Shown: positions 43,053 through 53,645 of the stretch, piece after piece | Position numbering within the stretch: position 1 is the stretch's first letter | Layout: every line of letters starts with the position of its first letter | From: AC-32 sp963736055 | GTDB taxonomy: Bacteria > Actinomycetota > Thermoleophilia > Gaiellales > Gaiellaceae | Assembly: GCA_963736055.1 (NCBI GenBank) | Contig: CAVTNM010000008.1 | Coordinates: 1,488,001-1,552,000, forward strand | DNA length: 64,000 nucleotides | Direction: 5' to 3' | Notes under the pieces: generated by a model | What the model saw: the letters and a program-made list of their open reading frames with translations, nothing else | The model's database searches: none | What the model was told of the DNA's origin: nothing | Translations under genes and position numbers: made by a program

Positions 43053-43862
43053 CTAGGCGACCTTCTCGAGCCGGTCGGCCAGCTGGTTCAGGCCCCACCC
43101 CCGCACCAGGGCGGACGCCCCTGCCCACGTGGGCTTCTGGTTCTCGAGGGGAGGGAGAGGGGCAGAGGCGTCCAGCGAGGCAATTCGCCGGAACAGGCGT
43201 AGATCCTCCGCCTCGGCGGCAAACCGTCCCGCGGCCAGCGCGCCCTCGAGGGTTCCGTGCTCGCGCAGGATGTCCGCGGCCTTCTTCGGCCCGATCCCGG
43301 CCGCCCCGGGCAGCCGGTCGGAGGGGTCGCCGCGCAGGGCGATGAAATCCGGCACCTGCTCGGGGTCGACCCCGTAGCGCTCCCGCACCTCGTCCGGCCC
43401 GATGCGGGCGATCTCCGAGACTCCGCGCACCGGCTGGAGGATCGTCGTCCGGGGGCTCGCGAGCTGGAAGAGATCTCGGTCGGAGGTAGCGACGAGCGTC
43501 TCGCCGCGGCGCTTCTCCTCGAAGGCGGCCGCTGCGGCCATGAAGTCGTCCGCCTCGTATCCGGGCGCCTTCGCAGCCGCGAACCCAGCCGCCTCGACGA
43601 GCTCGGGCAGCAGGTCGAGCTGCTCGAGCAGCGACTCATCGAACACGCGTCCACTCTGGTACGCCTCGAAAGCCTCGTTCCGGTAGGTCGGGGAGCCGAG
43701 GCTGTCCCATCCGACGAGCACTGCGCGCGGCTCCTCCGCCTCCCAGAGGCCGAGCAGCATGTTGGAGAACCCCACGACCGCGTTCAGCCGGATGCTCTTC
43801 GGCAGCGCGTGGTAGGCGCGATGCGCGAACGAATCCCCGTCGACAGCCAGCAGCGGTTTCAC
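43053..43862 (-). CDS. 5'-3' exonuclease / flap endonuclease (PolI N-terminal type)
   Basis: The 269-residue product starts MKPLLAVDGDSFAHRAYHALP with the first acidic site, followed by GYEADDFMAAAAAF and VATSDRDLFQLASP with metal-binding Asp residues. The helix-hairpin-helix GDPSDRLPGAAGIGPKKAADIL lies near residue 185. It equals the exonuclease domain of DNA polymerase I without the polymerase, and would remove RNA primers or flaps. Its ATG overlaps the stop of the acyltransferase gene (ATGA). Confidence 0.9.
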   Translation of the reverse strand: MKPLLAVDGDSFAHRAYHALPKSIRLNAVVGFSNMLLGLWEAEEPRAVLVGWDSLGSPTYRNEAFEAYQSGRVFDESLLEQLDLLPELVEAAGFAAAKAPGYEADDFMAAAAAFEEKRRGETLVATSDRDLFQLASPRTTILQPVRGVSEIARIGPDEVRERYGVDPEQVPDFIALRGDPSDRLPGAAGIGPKKAADILREHGTLEGALAAGRFAAEAEDLRLFRRIASLDASAPLPPLENQKPTWAGASALVRGWGLNQLADRLEKVA

Positions 43863-44470
43863 GTCGTCAACCCCTTGAGCTCATCGATCTTCGCCATCAA
43901 CCGCTCGGTCGCGCGCTCGGACGCCTCCTTCACGTCCAGGTCGCGGAGATCGGAGAGGTCGATCGGCTCACCGTAAGCGACGCGCAGCGGGCCAAGGCGG
44001 GTCAGGCGGTCGGTGCCGGCGATCGCGGCGGGAACGAGCGGGACGCCTGCCGTGAGCGCGATTCGCGCGGCGCCCGTGTGGGCCCGCGGCTGGTGCCGCT
44101 TGCGGAGGCCCTTCCTCTGACGCGTCCCTTCCGGGAACATGACCACGATCTCGCCCTGGCGGGCCAGCTCCGTCGCCGTGCGCATCGCCTCGATGTCTCC
44201 CTCGCCCCGCCGAACCTTGAACGCCCCGCCGGCGCGCAGGATCGGCGTGAACACCGGGTTGAAGAGCTCTGCCTTCGCCATGAAGCGGAGCTGGCGGTGG
44301 GGGAAGAGCGGCATCCCGAGGGGCCACGGGTCGAAATTGGACGTGTGGTTGGCGGCGAGCACCAGGCCGCCTTCGGGAACGTGCTCCACGCCCTGCGAGC
44401 GGAGACGGTACAAACCACGCACGAAAGGCCAACTGACGGCGCCGGCGAATAGGTAGAACGGCGAGACCAT
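43859..44470 (-). CDS. 1-acyl-sn-glycerol-3-phosphate acyltransferase (PlsC family)
   Basis: The 203-residue product has the acyltransferase motifs LAANHTSNFDPWP (NHxxxxD, near residue 40) and VVMFPEGTRQRKG (near residue 115), plus a hydrophobic N-terminus that would attach it to the membrane. It should transfer the second acyl chain in phosphatidic acid synthesis. I choose the ATG at 44470 (MVSPFYLF) over the one at 44488, but either is possible. It is first in a pair with the exonuclease gene. Confidence 0.88.
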   Translation of the reverse strand: MVSPFYLFAGAVSWPFVRGLYRLRSQGVEHVPEGGLVLAANHTSNFDPWPLGMPLFPHRQLRFMAKAELFNPVFTPILRAGGAFKVRRGEGDIEAMRTATELARQGEIVVMFPEGTRQRKGLRKRHQPRAHTGAARIALTAGVPLVPAAIAGTDRLTRLGPLRVAYGEPIDLSDLRDLDVKEASERATERLMAKIDELKGLTT

Positions 44471-44558
44471 TGGGCACTCAATCGTCACATTTCCGCGTCG
44501 CTAACGCGCGCATTTTCGGGCTACGGTGCCGGTTCGGGCGTTCGCTAAGGTGCATCGC

Positions 44559-46739
44559 GTGAAGACTCTCGTCATCGCCGAGAAGCCGTCGGTCGCCCGA
44601 GACCTGGCCGATGCGCTCCCTGGAACCTTCGAGAACCACGACTCCTACCTCGAGTCCGAGGACACCGTGATCACCTTCGCGGTGGGCCACCTCGTGGAGC
44701 TGACCGACCCCGAGGACTACGACGAGCGGTTCAAGAAGTGGCGGATGGCCGACCTGCCCATCGTGCCGGAGGAGTTCCGGCTTCGCGCGCGCGACAAGAA
44801 GGCGGAGAAGCAGCTCAAGGTGATCCACAAGCTGCTCAGGCGCGACGACGTCACGCGAGTCGTCAACGCCTGCGACGCGGGGCGCGAGGGCGAGCTCATC
44901 TTCGCCTACATCTACGAGACCTCCGGCGTCGACAAGCCGGTCGAGCGCCTCTGGATCAACTCGATGACGAAGTCGGCGATCAAGGACGGCTTCGAGCGGC
45001 TCCGCCCCGGCGAGCAGCTGCGCCCGCTCGAGGCGGCCGCGCGCTCGCGGTCGGAGGCCGACTGGCTCGTCGGCATGAACGCGACACGAGCCGCCACGAT
45101 CCGGGGCCGCGCCTGGGTCGGCGGAGTCGTCTCTCTCGGACGCGTGCAGACGCCGACGCTCGCCCTGATGGTCAAGCGCGAGCGCGAGATCCAGGCGTTC
45201 GTCCCCGAGCCGTACTGGCTCGTCCACGCCGAGTTTGACCCGCGCTACGAGGGCCTCTGGTTCGAGGGTGAGGAGACCCGTCTCAAGGAGGCGAAGCGCG
45301 CCGAGGAGATCGCGGCGAAGGTCTCGGGCGCGGAGGGCGTCGTCGAGTCGGTCGAGCGCAAGGAGCAGTCCGAGCGCGCGCCGCTCCTCTACGACCTCAC
45401 CTCGCTCCAGCGCGACGCGAACCGCCGCTTCGGCTTCTCTGCGCGGCGCACGCTCCAGGCAGCGCAGTCGCTGTACGAGGACAAGAAGGCGATCACCTAC
45501 CCGCGAACGAACTCCCGCTGGCTGTCCGGCGACCTCGTCTCGCAGCTGAAGCCGACGGCCGCCACCCTCCAGCCGATTCCCGACTATGCCGAGGCGGCGC
45601 GCTACGTGCTCGGGCTCCAGCAGCTGCCGCTCGGACGGGTGGTCAACGACTCGAAGGTCTCCGACCACCACGCGATCATCCCCACCGACGTCGAGCACGA
45701 GCTGGACCGCTTCTCGCCGGACGAGCGGCGCATCTTCGACCTCGTCGCCCGGCGCTTCCTCGCCGTCTTCCACCCGCCCGCGCGCTACGCGCGAACGACG
45801 ATCGTCACCCTGGTCGAGGAGGAGCGCTTCCGCAGCCGCGGCAAGATCACGCTCGAGGCGGGCTGGCGCGGCGTCTACGGGCTCGAATCCGATGAGGACC
45901 GCAAGGCGCGGCAGCAGGAGGAGGACTCCGAGAACGAGAGCGCCGAGCTGCCGCCGCTCGAGCAGGGCCAGCGCGTGACGTGCGCCACGGCCGAGGTCGA
46001 GGCCAAGGAGACCAAGCCGCCGCCCCGCTACACGGAGGCGACGCTGCTCTCCGCGATGGAGACGGCCGGCAAGCTGATCGACGACGAGGAGCTGCGCGAG
46101 GCGATGAAGGAGAGCGGCCTCGGAACTCCGGCCACCCGCGCGGAGACGATCGAGACGCTGATCCGCCGCGAGTACATCGAGCGCGCAGGAAAGGACCTGA
46201 CCCCGACCCCGAAGGGCCTCCAGGTGATCTCGATGCTCGAGGAGCATCCGCTCACGTCGCCCGAGCTGACCGGCGACTGGGAGAAGCGCCTGGCCGACAT
46301 CGAGCGCGGCGCCGACGAGCGCGGGGTCTTCATCAAGGACATCGAGGACTTCACCCGCGCGACGGTCGAGAAGATCGCGGCCCTCGACAAGGAGAAGCTG
46401 CGCCCCGAGCGGGTCGAGCTCGGCCTCTGCCCACGCTGCGGCGCGGAAACCGGGGAGATCATCAGGGAGAACTCGAAGGCCTACGGCTGTACGAGCTGGA
46501 AGAGCCGCGAGGAGACCGGCTGCGGCTTCGTCATCTGGAAGCGCGTCGCGGGCCGCACCCTCACCCCGGAGATCGCCCGTCAGTTGCTCGAGGAAGGGAA
46601 GACCAAGGAGGTCATCTCGGGCTTTCGCTCACGCGCCGGCAAACCTTTTCGCGCTCGCCTCGTCTTGAACGGTGAGGGCAAAGTCGAGTTCGACTTTCCT
46701 GCGCGCAAGGAAACCAAAGAGGCCGCCGTCGCGGAATAG
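44559..46739 (+). CDS. topB: Type IA DNA topoisomerase (topoisomerase III-like)
   Basis: The 726-residue product begins with a Toprim domain (KTLVIAEKPSVARDLADALPG; NACDAGREGELIF). The active-site Tyr is in ITYPRTNSRWLSG near residue 310, and ESGLGTPATRAETIETLIRR is the conserved gate segment. One C-terminal zinc finger (CPRCGAETGE...GC) remains. The start of the protein is typical of topoisomerase III rather than TopA. It relaxes or decatenates DNA by single-strand passage. A TAAGGT -10 box (44546-44551) seven bases upstream sets the GTG start. Confidence 0.9.
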   Translation: MKTLVIAEKPSVARDLADALPGTFENHDSYLESEDTVITFAVGHLVELTDPEDYDERFKKWRMADLPIVPEEFRLRARDKKAEKQLKVIHKLLRRDDVTRVVNACDAGREGELIFAYIYETSGVDKPVERLWINSMTKSAIKDGFERLRPGEQLRPLEAAARSRSEADWLVGMNATRAATIRGRAWVGGVVSLGRVQTPTLALMVKREREIQAFVPEPYWLVHAEFDPRYEGLWFEGEETRLKEAKRAEEIAAKVSGAEGVVESVERKEQSERAPLLYDLTSLQRDANRRFGFSARRTLQAAQSLYEDKKAITYPRTNSRWLSGDLVSQLKPTAATLQPIPDYAEAARYVLGLQQLPLGRVVNDSKVSDHHAIIPTDVEHELDRFSPDERRIFDLVARRFLAVFHPPARYARTTIVTLVEEERFRSRGKITLEAGWRGVYGLESDEDRKARQQEEDSENESAELPPLEQGQRVTCATAEVEAKETKPPPRYTEATLLSAMETAGKLIDDEELREAMKESGLGTPATRAETIETLIRREYIERAGKDLTPTPKGLQVISMLEEHPLTSPELTGDWEKRLADIERGADERGVFIKDIEDFTRATVEKIAALDKEKLRPERVELGLCPRCGAETGEIIRENSKAYGCTSWKSREETGCGFVIWKRVAGRTLTPEIARQLLEEGKTKEVISGFRSRAGKPFRARLVLNGEGKVEFDFPARKETKEAAVAE

Positions 46740-46870
46740 AGAGAGGAAGAATCGCGTTTTGTCCACCGAGCCCGGCCGAGGGGGCCGCATCCCCCTGGCC
46801 AGTCGAGGACAATCGGCCTACAGTGCGAAAGATCGAGGCAGGAACCGCGTCTAAGAGCCAAGAGGAGAAA

Positions 46871-47956
<1,086 letters not shown>

Positions 47957-48020
47957 GCGCAATAACGGCAACTAAACACTGCGCTAACAAAGGCCGCTAA
48001 CATCCGGCCCTCGCTCGGCG

Positions 48021-48036
48021 TCCGTACTAGTACGGA
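48021..48036. promoter_or_regulatory. 16-bp palindrome upstream of the transporter operon
   Basis: TCCGTACTAGTACGGA is a perfect palindrome, 35 bp before the probable start of the first solute-binding protein gene. Two CGCTAAC direct repeats lie just upstream. Its position suggests an operator for a dimeric repressor. Confidence 0.45.
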
Positions 48037-48070
48037 GCCCCTGTGTGTCGACCGGAAGGAGATGGTCCGG

Positions 48071-49768
48071 GTGAAGCGCTGGTTTGTCGGTTTCTTTGGA
48101 GTCGTTGTCACGCTGGCGCTGGTCGCTTCGGGCTGCGGTGGCAGCTCGAAGTCGAGCAGCAGCACCACTACGAGCAGCACGAGCGCAGGCGGGAAGGGCG
48201 GCACGCTCGTGACCATCGCGAGCGCCGCGCCGTCTGGCTCGCCAGATCCGCAGGTGAACTACACGTTGCAGGAGTGGCAGCTGCTGATCATGTCGCACGA
48301 CGGCCTCATCGCCTTCAAGCGACTGGGCGGCAAGCCGGGGACTGAGAAGGTGGCCGACCTCGCCGAGTCGATTCCGAAGCCCACGAACGGTGGCAAGACC
48401 TGGACGTTCACGCTGCGGAAGGGGATCAAGTTCTCAGACGGCTCGACGCTCGACGGTGCCGACGTGAAGTCGACCTTCGAGCGCCTCTTCAAGATCGGCA
48501 ACAGCCCGAATGCGGGCACCTGGTACAACGTCATCCAGGGCGCTGATGCGTGCATCAAGACGCCCAAGACGTGCGACCTCTCGAAGGGGATCGTCGTCAA
48601 CGGCAACCAGGTCACGTTCCACCTGACCACGGCCGATCCGGAGTTCCTGGACAAGCTCGCGGTTCCGTTCGCGTTCATCCTGCCGTCGAGCACGCCGGCG
48701 ACGAACGTGAACATCCCGCCGCCTGGCACCGGCGCCTACAAGTGGGTCCAGTACTCCCCGAACAAGCAGATCAAGCTCGTCCGCAACACCTTCTTCAAGG
48801 AGTGGTCGAAGGACGCTCAGCCCGCTGGCAACCCGGACGTGATCGTCCAGAAGTTCGGCTTCACGCCTGAGTCGGAGGTGACGGCGGTCGAGAACAACGA
48901 GGCCGACTGGATGTTCGACCAGCCGCCGGCGGATCGCCTCAACGAGCTGAGCACGAAGTACGCCGACCGTGTGCACGTCAACCCGCTGACGGCGGTCTGG
49001 TACTTCGCGTTCAACACGCGGATCCCGCCGTTCAACAACCTCAAGGCGCGGCAGGGCGTCAACTACGCGACCGATCGCAACGCGTTGGTCAAGATCTACG
49101 GCGGCCCGAAGCTGGCCGTCTCGACCTGCCAGATCCTGCCGCCCAACTTCCCGGGCTACAAGCCGTACTGCCCCTACACGTCGGGCAGCGCGACCGACAA
49201 GTGGACGGGCCCCGACATGGCCAAGGCCCAGCAGTTGATCAACGCCTCGGGCACCAAGGGTGCCGCGGTCAAGGTCAACACGACCACGAACACGGTCGAC
49301 CGCGACCTCGGCCTCTACTTCGTCGGGCTGCTGAACAAGCTCGGCTACAAGGCCACGCTGCAGGCGCTCTCGCCGGACATCCAGTACCCGTACGCGCAGA
49401 ACTCGAACAACAAGCCGCAGTTCGCATTCTCGAGCTGGTACCAGGACTACCCGGCCGCCTCCGACTTCCTCAACATCCTCCTCGGGTGCGGCTCGTTCCA
49501 CCCGGGCAGCAACTCGAGCCCGAACATCGCCGAGTTCTGCAACCAGGGAATCCAGGCCAAGATGGACCAGGCCGGGCAGATGGGCATCACCGACCCGGCT
49601 GGGGCGAACAACCTCTGGGCCACGGTCGACAAGGAGGTCGTCGACCAGGCGCCGTGGGTCGCGATGTTCAACCCGAAGTACATCGACGTGCTCTCGAACC
49701 GCGTCACGGGTTACCAGTTCAGCCCGCAGTGGTACTTCCTACTGGATCAGGCCTCGGTGGTGAAGTAA
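48071..49768 (+). CDS. Peptide ABC transporter substrate-binding lipoprotein (family 5), set 1
   Basis: The product has a lipoprotein signal (VVVTLALVASGCGG) followed by a Ser/Thr linker. The SBP family 5 body contains WTFTLRKGIKFSDGSTLDGADVKSTFERLF and a C-terminal lobe with LGYKATLQALSPDIQYPY. It would bind oligopeptides or similar solutes outside the membrane. I choose GTG at 48071 because AAGGAG ends nine bases upstream; the ATG at 48062 directly abuts that site. Two permease genes follow in the same operon. Confidence 0.9.
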   Translation: MKRWFVGFFGVVVTLALVASGCGGSSKSSSSTTTSSTSAGGKGGTLVTIASAAPSGSPDPQVNYTLQEWQLLIMSHDGLIAFKRLGGKPGTEKVADLAESIPKPTNGGKTWTFTLRKGIKFSDGSTLDGADVKSTFERLFKIGNSPNAGTWYNVIQGADACIKTPKTCDLSKGIVVNGNQVTFHLTTADPEFLDKLAVPFAFILPSSTPATNVNIPPPGTGAYKWVQYSPNKQIKLVRNTFFKEWSKDAQPAGNPDVIVQKFGFTPESEVTAVENNEADWMFDQPPADRLNELSTKYADRVHVNPLTAVWYFAFNTRIPPFNNLKARQGVNYATDRNALVKIYGGPKLAVSTCQILPPNFPGYKPYCPYTSGSATDKWTGPDMAKAQQLINASGTKGAAVKVNTTTNTVDRDLGLYFVGLLNKLGYKATLQALSPDIQYPYAQNSNNKPQFAFSSWYQDYPAASDFLNILLGCGSFHPGSNSSPNIAEFCNQGIQAKMDQAGQMGITDPAGANNLWATVDKEVVDQAPWVAMFNPKYIDVLSNRVTGYQFSPQWYFLLDQASVVK

Positions 49769-49788
49769 GGAGCAGATAAGGACGGCGC

Positions 49789-50847
49789 GTGGCTGAGTTC
49801 GCATTCGAGCCGGAACCAGAAGTACGGCTGGCGCCGGGCGAGAGCGTCAAGGAGATCTCCGGTCGGAGTCCCTGGCGCATCGCCGGGCGCCGCCTCGGTC
49901 GGGACCGGATCGCAATGGCGGGGATTGTGCTGTTCCTGGTGATCGTCGCCGTCAGCTTCCTCGCCCCCGTCTACTCCAAGCACATCGCCCACACCGACCC
50001 GTTCGTCTCGAACATCTCCGGGACGACTGTGGTCGATGGGAAGACGGTTGACGTCGTCCAGCAGGGCGGCGGAGGGCTTGGCCTCGGGGAGACACCCATC
50101 GGCCCGACCTGGCGCTCGAACTACTTCCTCGGCGCCGACAACCAGGGCCGTGACGTGATGGCCCGGGTTCTCTACGGAGGCCGGGCCTCGCTCCTGATAG
50201 GGGTCGGCTCGGCGGTGATCTGCTGCCTCCTCGCGCTGGTGTTCGCGCTCCTCGCCGGCTTCTTCCAAGGCTGGTTCGACACGATCGTCTCGCGCGTCAT
50301 GGATCTCATCTGGGCGTTCCCCGTCTATCTGCTCGCGATCACGATCGCGACCGTGCTGCTGACGACGCCCGGCGGAGTCCAGCTCTGGTTCATCCACATC
50401 CAGGCGACGAGCCTCTGGATCCCCACCCTGGTGATTGCGCTCATCTACGTGCCCTATGTCTACCGTCCGGTGCGCGGCCAGGTGCTCTCAACGCGCGAGA
50501 AGGAGTACGTCGAGGCCTCGATCTCGCAGGGAGCCTCGAACCTCCGTCTGATGTTCAGCGAGATCCTGCCCAACGTCATCTCGACGATCATCGTGATGTT
50601 CCCGCTGATGATCGCGACGACGGTGCTGACCGAGGCGGCGCTCTCGTTCCTCTCGATTGGCGTGCAGCCGCCGAAGGCGAGCTGGGGGACGGTCATCCAG
50701 GACGGCCAGGGCCTGCTTTACACGCGACCCTGGGTGGCGATCGCGCCCGGACTCATGATCGTGCTGACCGTCCTGGCGCTGAACATCCTCGGCGACGGCA
50801 TCCGCGACGCCCTCGACCCGCGCGCTAAGGTACGCGTCCGCGAGTAG
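49789..50847 (+). CDS. Peptide ABC transporter permease (DppC/OppC type), set 1
   Basis: The 352-residue product has an N-terminal OppC-like region (PWRIAGRRLGRDRIAMAGIVLFL), a periplasmic loop with PIGPTWRSNYFLGADNQGRDV, and five further helices. The EAA motif YVEASISQGASNLRLMFSEILP contacts the ATPase. The start is GTG. The next permease begins directly after its TAG stop. Confidence 0.92.
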   Translation: MAEFAFEPEPEVRLAPGESVKEISGRSPWRIAGRRLGRDRIAMAGIVLFLVIVAVSFLAPVYSKHIAHTDPFVSNISGTTVVDGKTVDVVQQGGGGLGLGETPIGPTWRSNYFLGADNQGRDVMARVLYGGRASLLIGVGSAVICCLLALVFALLAGFFQGWFDTIVSRVMDLIWAFPVYLLAITIATVLLTTPGGVQLWFIHIQATSLWIPTLVIALIYVPYVYRPVRGQVLSTREKEYVEASISQGASNLRLMFSEILPNVISTIIVMFPLMIATTVLTEAALSFLSIGVQPPKASWGTVIQDGQGLLYTRPWVAIAPGLMIVLTVLALNILGDGIRDALDPRAKVRVRE

Positions 50848-51819
50848 ATGCTCGCCTTCATCATCAGGCGCCTGATCGGGCTCGTGGTCGTGCTGTTCAC
50901 GATCACGGTGGTCGTCTTCGTCCTCTTCTTCGGCACACCGGGCGTCGATCCGAGCGCACGCCTCGCCGGCCGCAACCCGTCACCCCAGACGGTCGCCGCG
51001 GTCAAGCACGAGTTCGGTCTCGACCGTCCGCTCCCCGTCCGCTACGCGTTGATGATGAAGCGGCTCTTCATCTCGCGCGACCTCGTCTCCTACGGGAACC
51101 AGGCCCTCGAGGTGGTGCCGGCGATCCTGTCGGCCGCACCGGTGACGTTCTCGCTCGTCTTCGGGGCGGCCGTGCTCTGGGTGATAGGCGCCGTTGCGAT
51201 GGGGATGATGGCGGTCACCTTCAAGGGCAGCTTCGTGGACCCGTTATTAATGATCCTGGCGCTGATCGGGATCTCGATGCCCGTGTTCTGGCTCGGCGAG
51301 GTGCTGAACCTGATCACGCAGGATCGGCTGCACGACACCATCTTCTTCAGCTGGGTGCCTCCCCCCGGGTACGTACCGTTCACGCAGGACCCCTGGCAGT
51401 GGTTCCTGCACCTGATCATCCCCTGGATCACTCTGTCGATCCTCTACATCGGGTTCTACGCGCGCGTGCTCCGCGCCAACATGCTCGACATCCAGAACGA
51501 GGACTACGTCCGCACTGCCAAGGCCAAGGGCCTCCCGCCACAGCAGGTCCTCGTCCGACACGTCCTGCGCAACTCGATGATCACCTTCGTCTCGTTGTTC
51601 GGGCTCGACTTCGGCGTCTTGGTCGGCGGCGGCGCACTGCTGACCGAGGTCGTCTTCAACCTGCCCGGCGTGGGCAAGCTCACCTACAACGCTCTCACCC
51701 AGCTCGACCTGCCGGTGATCATGGCGACGGTGATCTACGGCGCCTTCTTCATCTCGATCCTGAGCGCGATCGTGGACATCCTGTACGCGCGGCTCGACCC
51801 GCGAATCCGCCCCGCATAG
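50848..51819 (+). CDS. Peptide ABC transporter permease (DppB/OppB type), set 1
   Basis: The 323-residue product starts MLAFIIRRLIGLVVVLFTITVVVF, the usual OppB N-terminus, followed by PGVDPSARLAGRNPS and LIGISMPVFWLGEVL. The EAA loop is YVRTAKAKGLPPQQVLVRHVLRN. It pairs with the OppC-type protein encoded before it. No ATPase gene follows in this set, so it probably uses the pair encoded at 55.7-57.9 kb. Confidence 0.92.
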   Translation: MLAFIIRRLIGLVVVLFTITVVVFVLFFGTPGVDPSARLAGRNPSPQTVAAVKHEFGLDRPLPVRYALMMKRLFISRDLVSYGNQALEVVPAILSAAPVTFSLVFGAAVLWVIGAVAMGMMAVTFKGSFVDPLLMILALIGISMPVFWLGEVLNLITQDRLHDTIFFSWVPPPGYVPFTQDPWQWFLHLIIPWITLSILYIGFYARVLRANMLDIQNEDYVRTAKAKGLPPQQVLVRHVLRNSMITFVSLFGLDFGVLVGGGALLTEVVFNLPGVGKLTYNALTQLDLPVIMATVIYGAFFISILSAIVDILYARLDPRIRPA

Positions 51820-51886
51820 CGAGCGGGATTTTCGTCCACGACCTAACCGAATCCTGGCCAGGACGTCTCCACTTTGCGAAGATTGG

Positions 51887-51909
51887 CCCCAGCAAGCGAC
51901 CGGGGTTTT
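51887..51909 (+). terminator. Weak hairpin with T run between transporter sets
   Basis: CCCC (51887-51890) can pair with GGGG (51902-51905), which is followed by TTTTT. The stem is only four to five pairs, so it may give partial termination between set 1 and set 2. Confidence 0.35.
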
Positions 51910-51927
51910 TAGCTACGGGGAGGTGCA

Positions 51928-53565
51928 ATGACTACTAAGCGACGATGGACCTGGCTCCTGAGCGCTCTCGCGCTCGCGGCCGGGTTCTCGCTGATGGTCG
52001 CGGCGTACGGAGTCGCGGCCAACCGCACAAAGGCGGCACCGAAGCATTCGCAGGCGTTCGGGACGCTGAAAGCGGTGCTCGACACGATTGACTATCTGGA
52101 CCCGCAGCAGGCATACACGGGCCAGAGCTGGTGGGCGATGTGGAACGTCTGGGAGACGCTGCTCACCTACCGGCACGTGGACGGTCCGGGAGGCTACAAG
52201 CTCGTGCCCGGCCTAGCGCAATCGCTGCCGTCCATCTCGGCGAACGGCAAGTTGTACAAGTTCAAGCTGCGCAGTGGCTTGAAGTACTCGAACGGGCAGG
52301 CCATCAAGGCATCCGACTTCGAGTACGCGATCAAGCGAGGCTTCCTCGCGACCGGGCAGGGCGTCGGCTTCTACACCGACATCGCCGGTGCGGCGGCCTT
52401 CGCAGCCCATCCGACGGCAAGCGGTGACATCTCCGGCATCACGGCGAACAACGCCAAGCGGACGATCACCATCCGGATGGCCAAGCCGCGAGGCGACTTC
52501 CTGACGATTCTGGCGCTGATCTTCGCCGCGCCGGTGCCGGCCGGGACGACCCCCGCGATTCACAACGGCAACATCCCGGCCTCGGGCCCGTACCGCATCG
52601 TCGGCTACGACCCGAACCGCGGGTTCACGATGCTGCGGAACAAGTACTTCAAGCCGACGAAGTACATCCCGCGCGGGAACCCCAACCGGGTCGACGTCAG
52701 CCTCATCGGTGACGCCAACACGGCGACGCAGCGGGTGATCGGCGGGCAGGCGGACTACACGAACGCCGCCATTCCGCCCGACCGCATCGCCAGCGTCAAG
52801 AATCGTGGTCACCTGATCCTTCGCAAGACCGCGAACACGTACTACTTCTGGATGAACGTCAACGTGGCGCCCTTCAACAAGCTGAAGGTTCGCCAGGCGG
52901 TCAACTACGCGATCGACCGCAAGGCGTTGCAGACGCTGGTCTGGGGCGGGCTCGGTCAGCCGACCCAGAACATCCTGCCGCCGACGTACCCGTCGTACCG
53001 GAAGCTGAAGCTGTACAGCCACAACGTCGCCAAGGCCCGGCAGATGATCACCGCCGCCGGCGCCAAGGGCGCGAACGTCACGGTGTGGACGCGCGAGGTC
53101 TCCGATGCCCTCACGGCCGCTCAGTACTACACGAGCGTCCTGAACAACATCGGCCTCAACGCCAAGCTGACGACGCTTCCGCGGGCGACCTACTACACGA
53201 CGATCGGCAAGCGGGACACGAAGGCACAGACGGGCTGGGCCCGCTGGCTGGAGGACTACCCGCATCCGCTCGACTGGTTCGACGTGCTGCTGAACGGCAA
53301 CCGCATCGTCGACCAGGACAACAACAACTACGCGTACTACAGCAACAAGAAGGTCAACTCTCAGATCGAGAGCCTGAAGAAGGCTCCAGTCCTCACGCCG
53401 GCCGTGAACCAGCGCTGGGCCAGCGTCGAGAAGAGCATCATGCAGGACGCTCCGTGGGCGCCGTGGTCGAACCGCGTCTTCCCGGAGTTCTTCACCAAGA
53501 AGATGGGTTGCATCCACATCCAGCTCCTGTACGGCATCGACCTCGCGCGGCTGTGCAAGAAGTAG
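51928..53565 (+). CDS. Peptide ABC transporter substrate-binding protein (family 5), set 2
   Basis: The 545-residue product has a signal peptide (LLSALALAAGFSLMVAAYGVAA) but no Cys near the cleavage site, so unlike its set 1 counterpart it lacks a lipobox. The SBP family 5 core includes LYKFKLRSGLKYSNGQAIKASDFEYAIKR and GPYRIVGYDPNRGFTMLRN. It would need to be released or held at the membrane by an uncleaved signal. GGGGAGG lies six bases before the ATG. A strong hairpin follows the gene. Confidence 0.9.
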   Translation: MTTKRRWTWLLSALALAAGFSLMVAAYGVAANRTKAAPKHSQAFGTLKAVLDTIDYLDPQQAYTGQSWWAMWNVWETLLTYRHVDGPGGYKLVPGLAQSLPSISANGKLYKFKLRSGLKYSNGQAIKASDFEYAIKRGFLATGQGVGFYTDIAGAAAFAAHPTASGDISGITANNAKRTITIRMAKPRGDFLTILALIFAAPVPAGTTPAIHNGNIPASGPYRIVGYDPNRGFTMLRNKYFKPTKYIPRGNPNRVDVSLIGDANTATQRVIGGQADYTNAAIPPDRIASVKNRGHLILRKTANTYYFWMNVNVAPFNKLKVRQAVNYAIDRKALQTLVWGGLGQPTQNILPPTYPSYRKLKLYSHNVAKARQMITAAGAKGANVTVWTREVSDALTAAQYYTSVLNNIGLNAKLTTLPRATYYTTIGKRDTKAQTGWARWLEDYPHPLDWFDVLLNGNRIVDQDNNNYAYYSNKKVNSQIESLKKAPVLTPAVNQRWASVEKSIMQDAPWAPWSNRVFPEFFTKKMGCIHIQLLYGIDLARLCKK

Positions 53566-53587
53566 CGGGGTAGCGACACGGAAGACC

Positions 53588-53619
53588 GAAGTGAGGGCGC
53601 CTGCGGGCGCCCTCACTTC
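53588..53619 (+). terminator. Strong hairpin between set 2 binding protein and permease
   Basis: GAAGTGAGGGCGCC and GGCGCCCTCACTTC pair perfectly over 14 bp with a TGCG loop. Located within the operon, it probably reduces read-through so that the binding protein is made in excess over the permeases. Confidence 0.75.
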
Positions 53620-53645
53620 ACTAGACTCGCCGCAAACCAGGGCAT

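Noticed and set aside
44478..46247. 589-codon minus-strand frame opposite the topoisomerase
   Set aside because: Antisense shadow; Leu/Arg/Asp-rich with no domain, while the plus strand has all type IA topoisomerase motifs.
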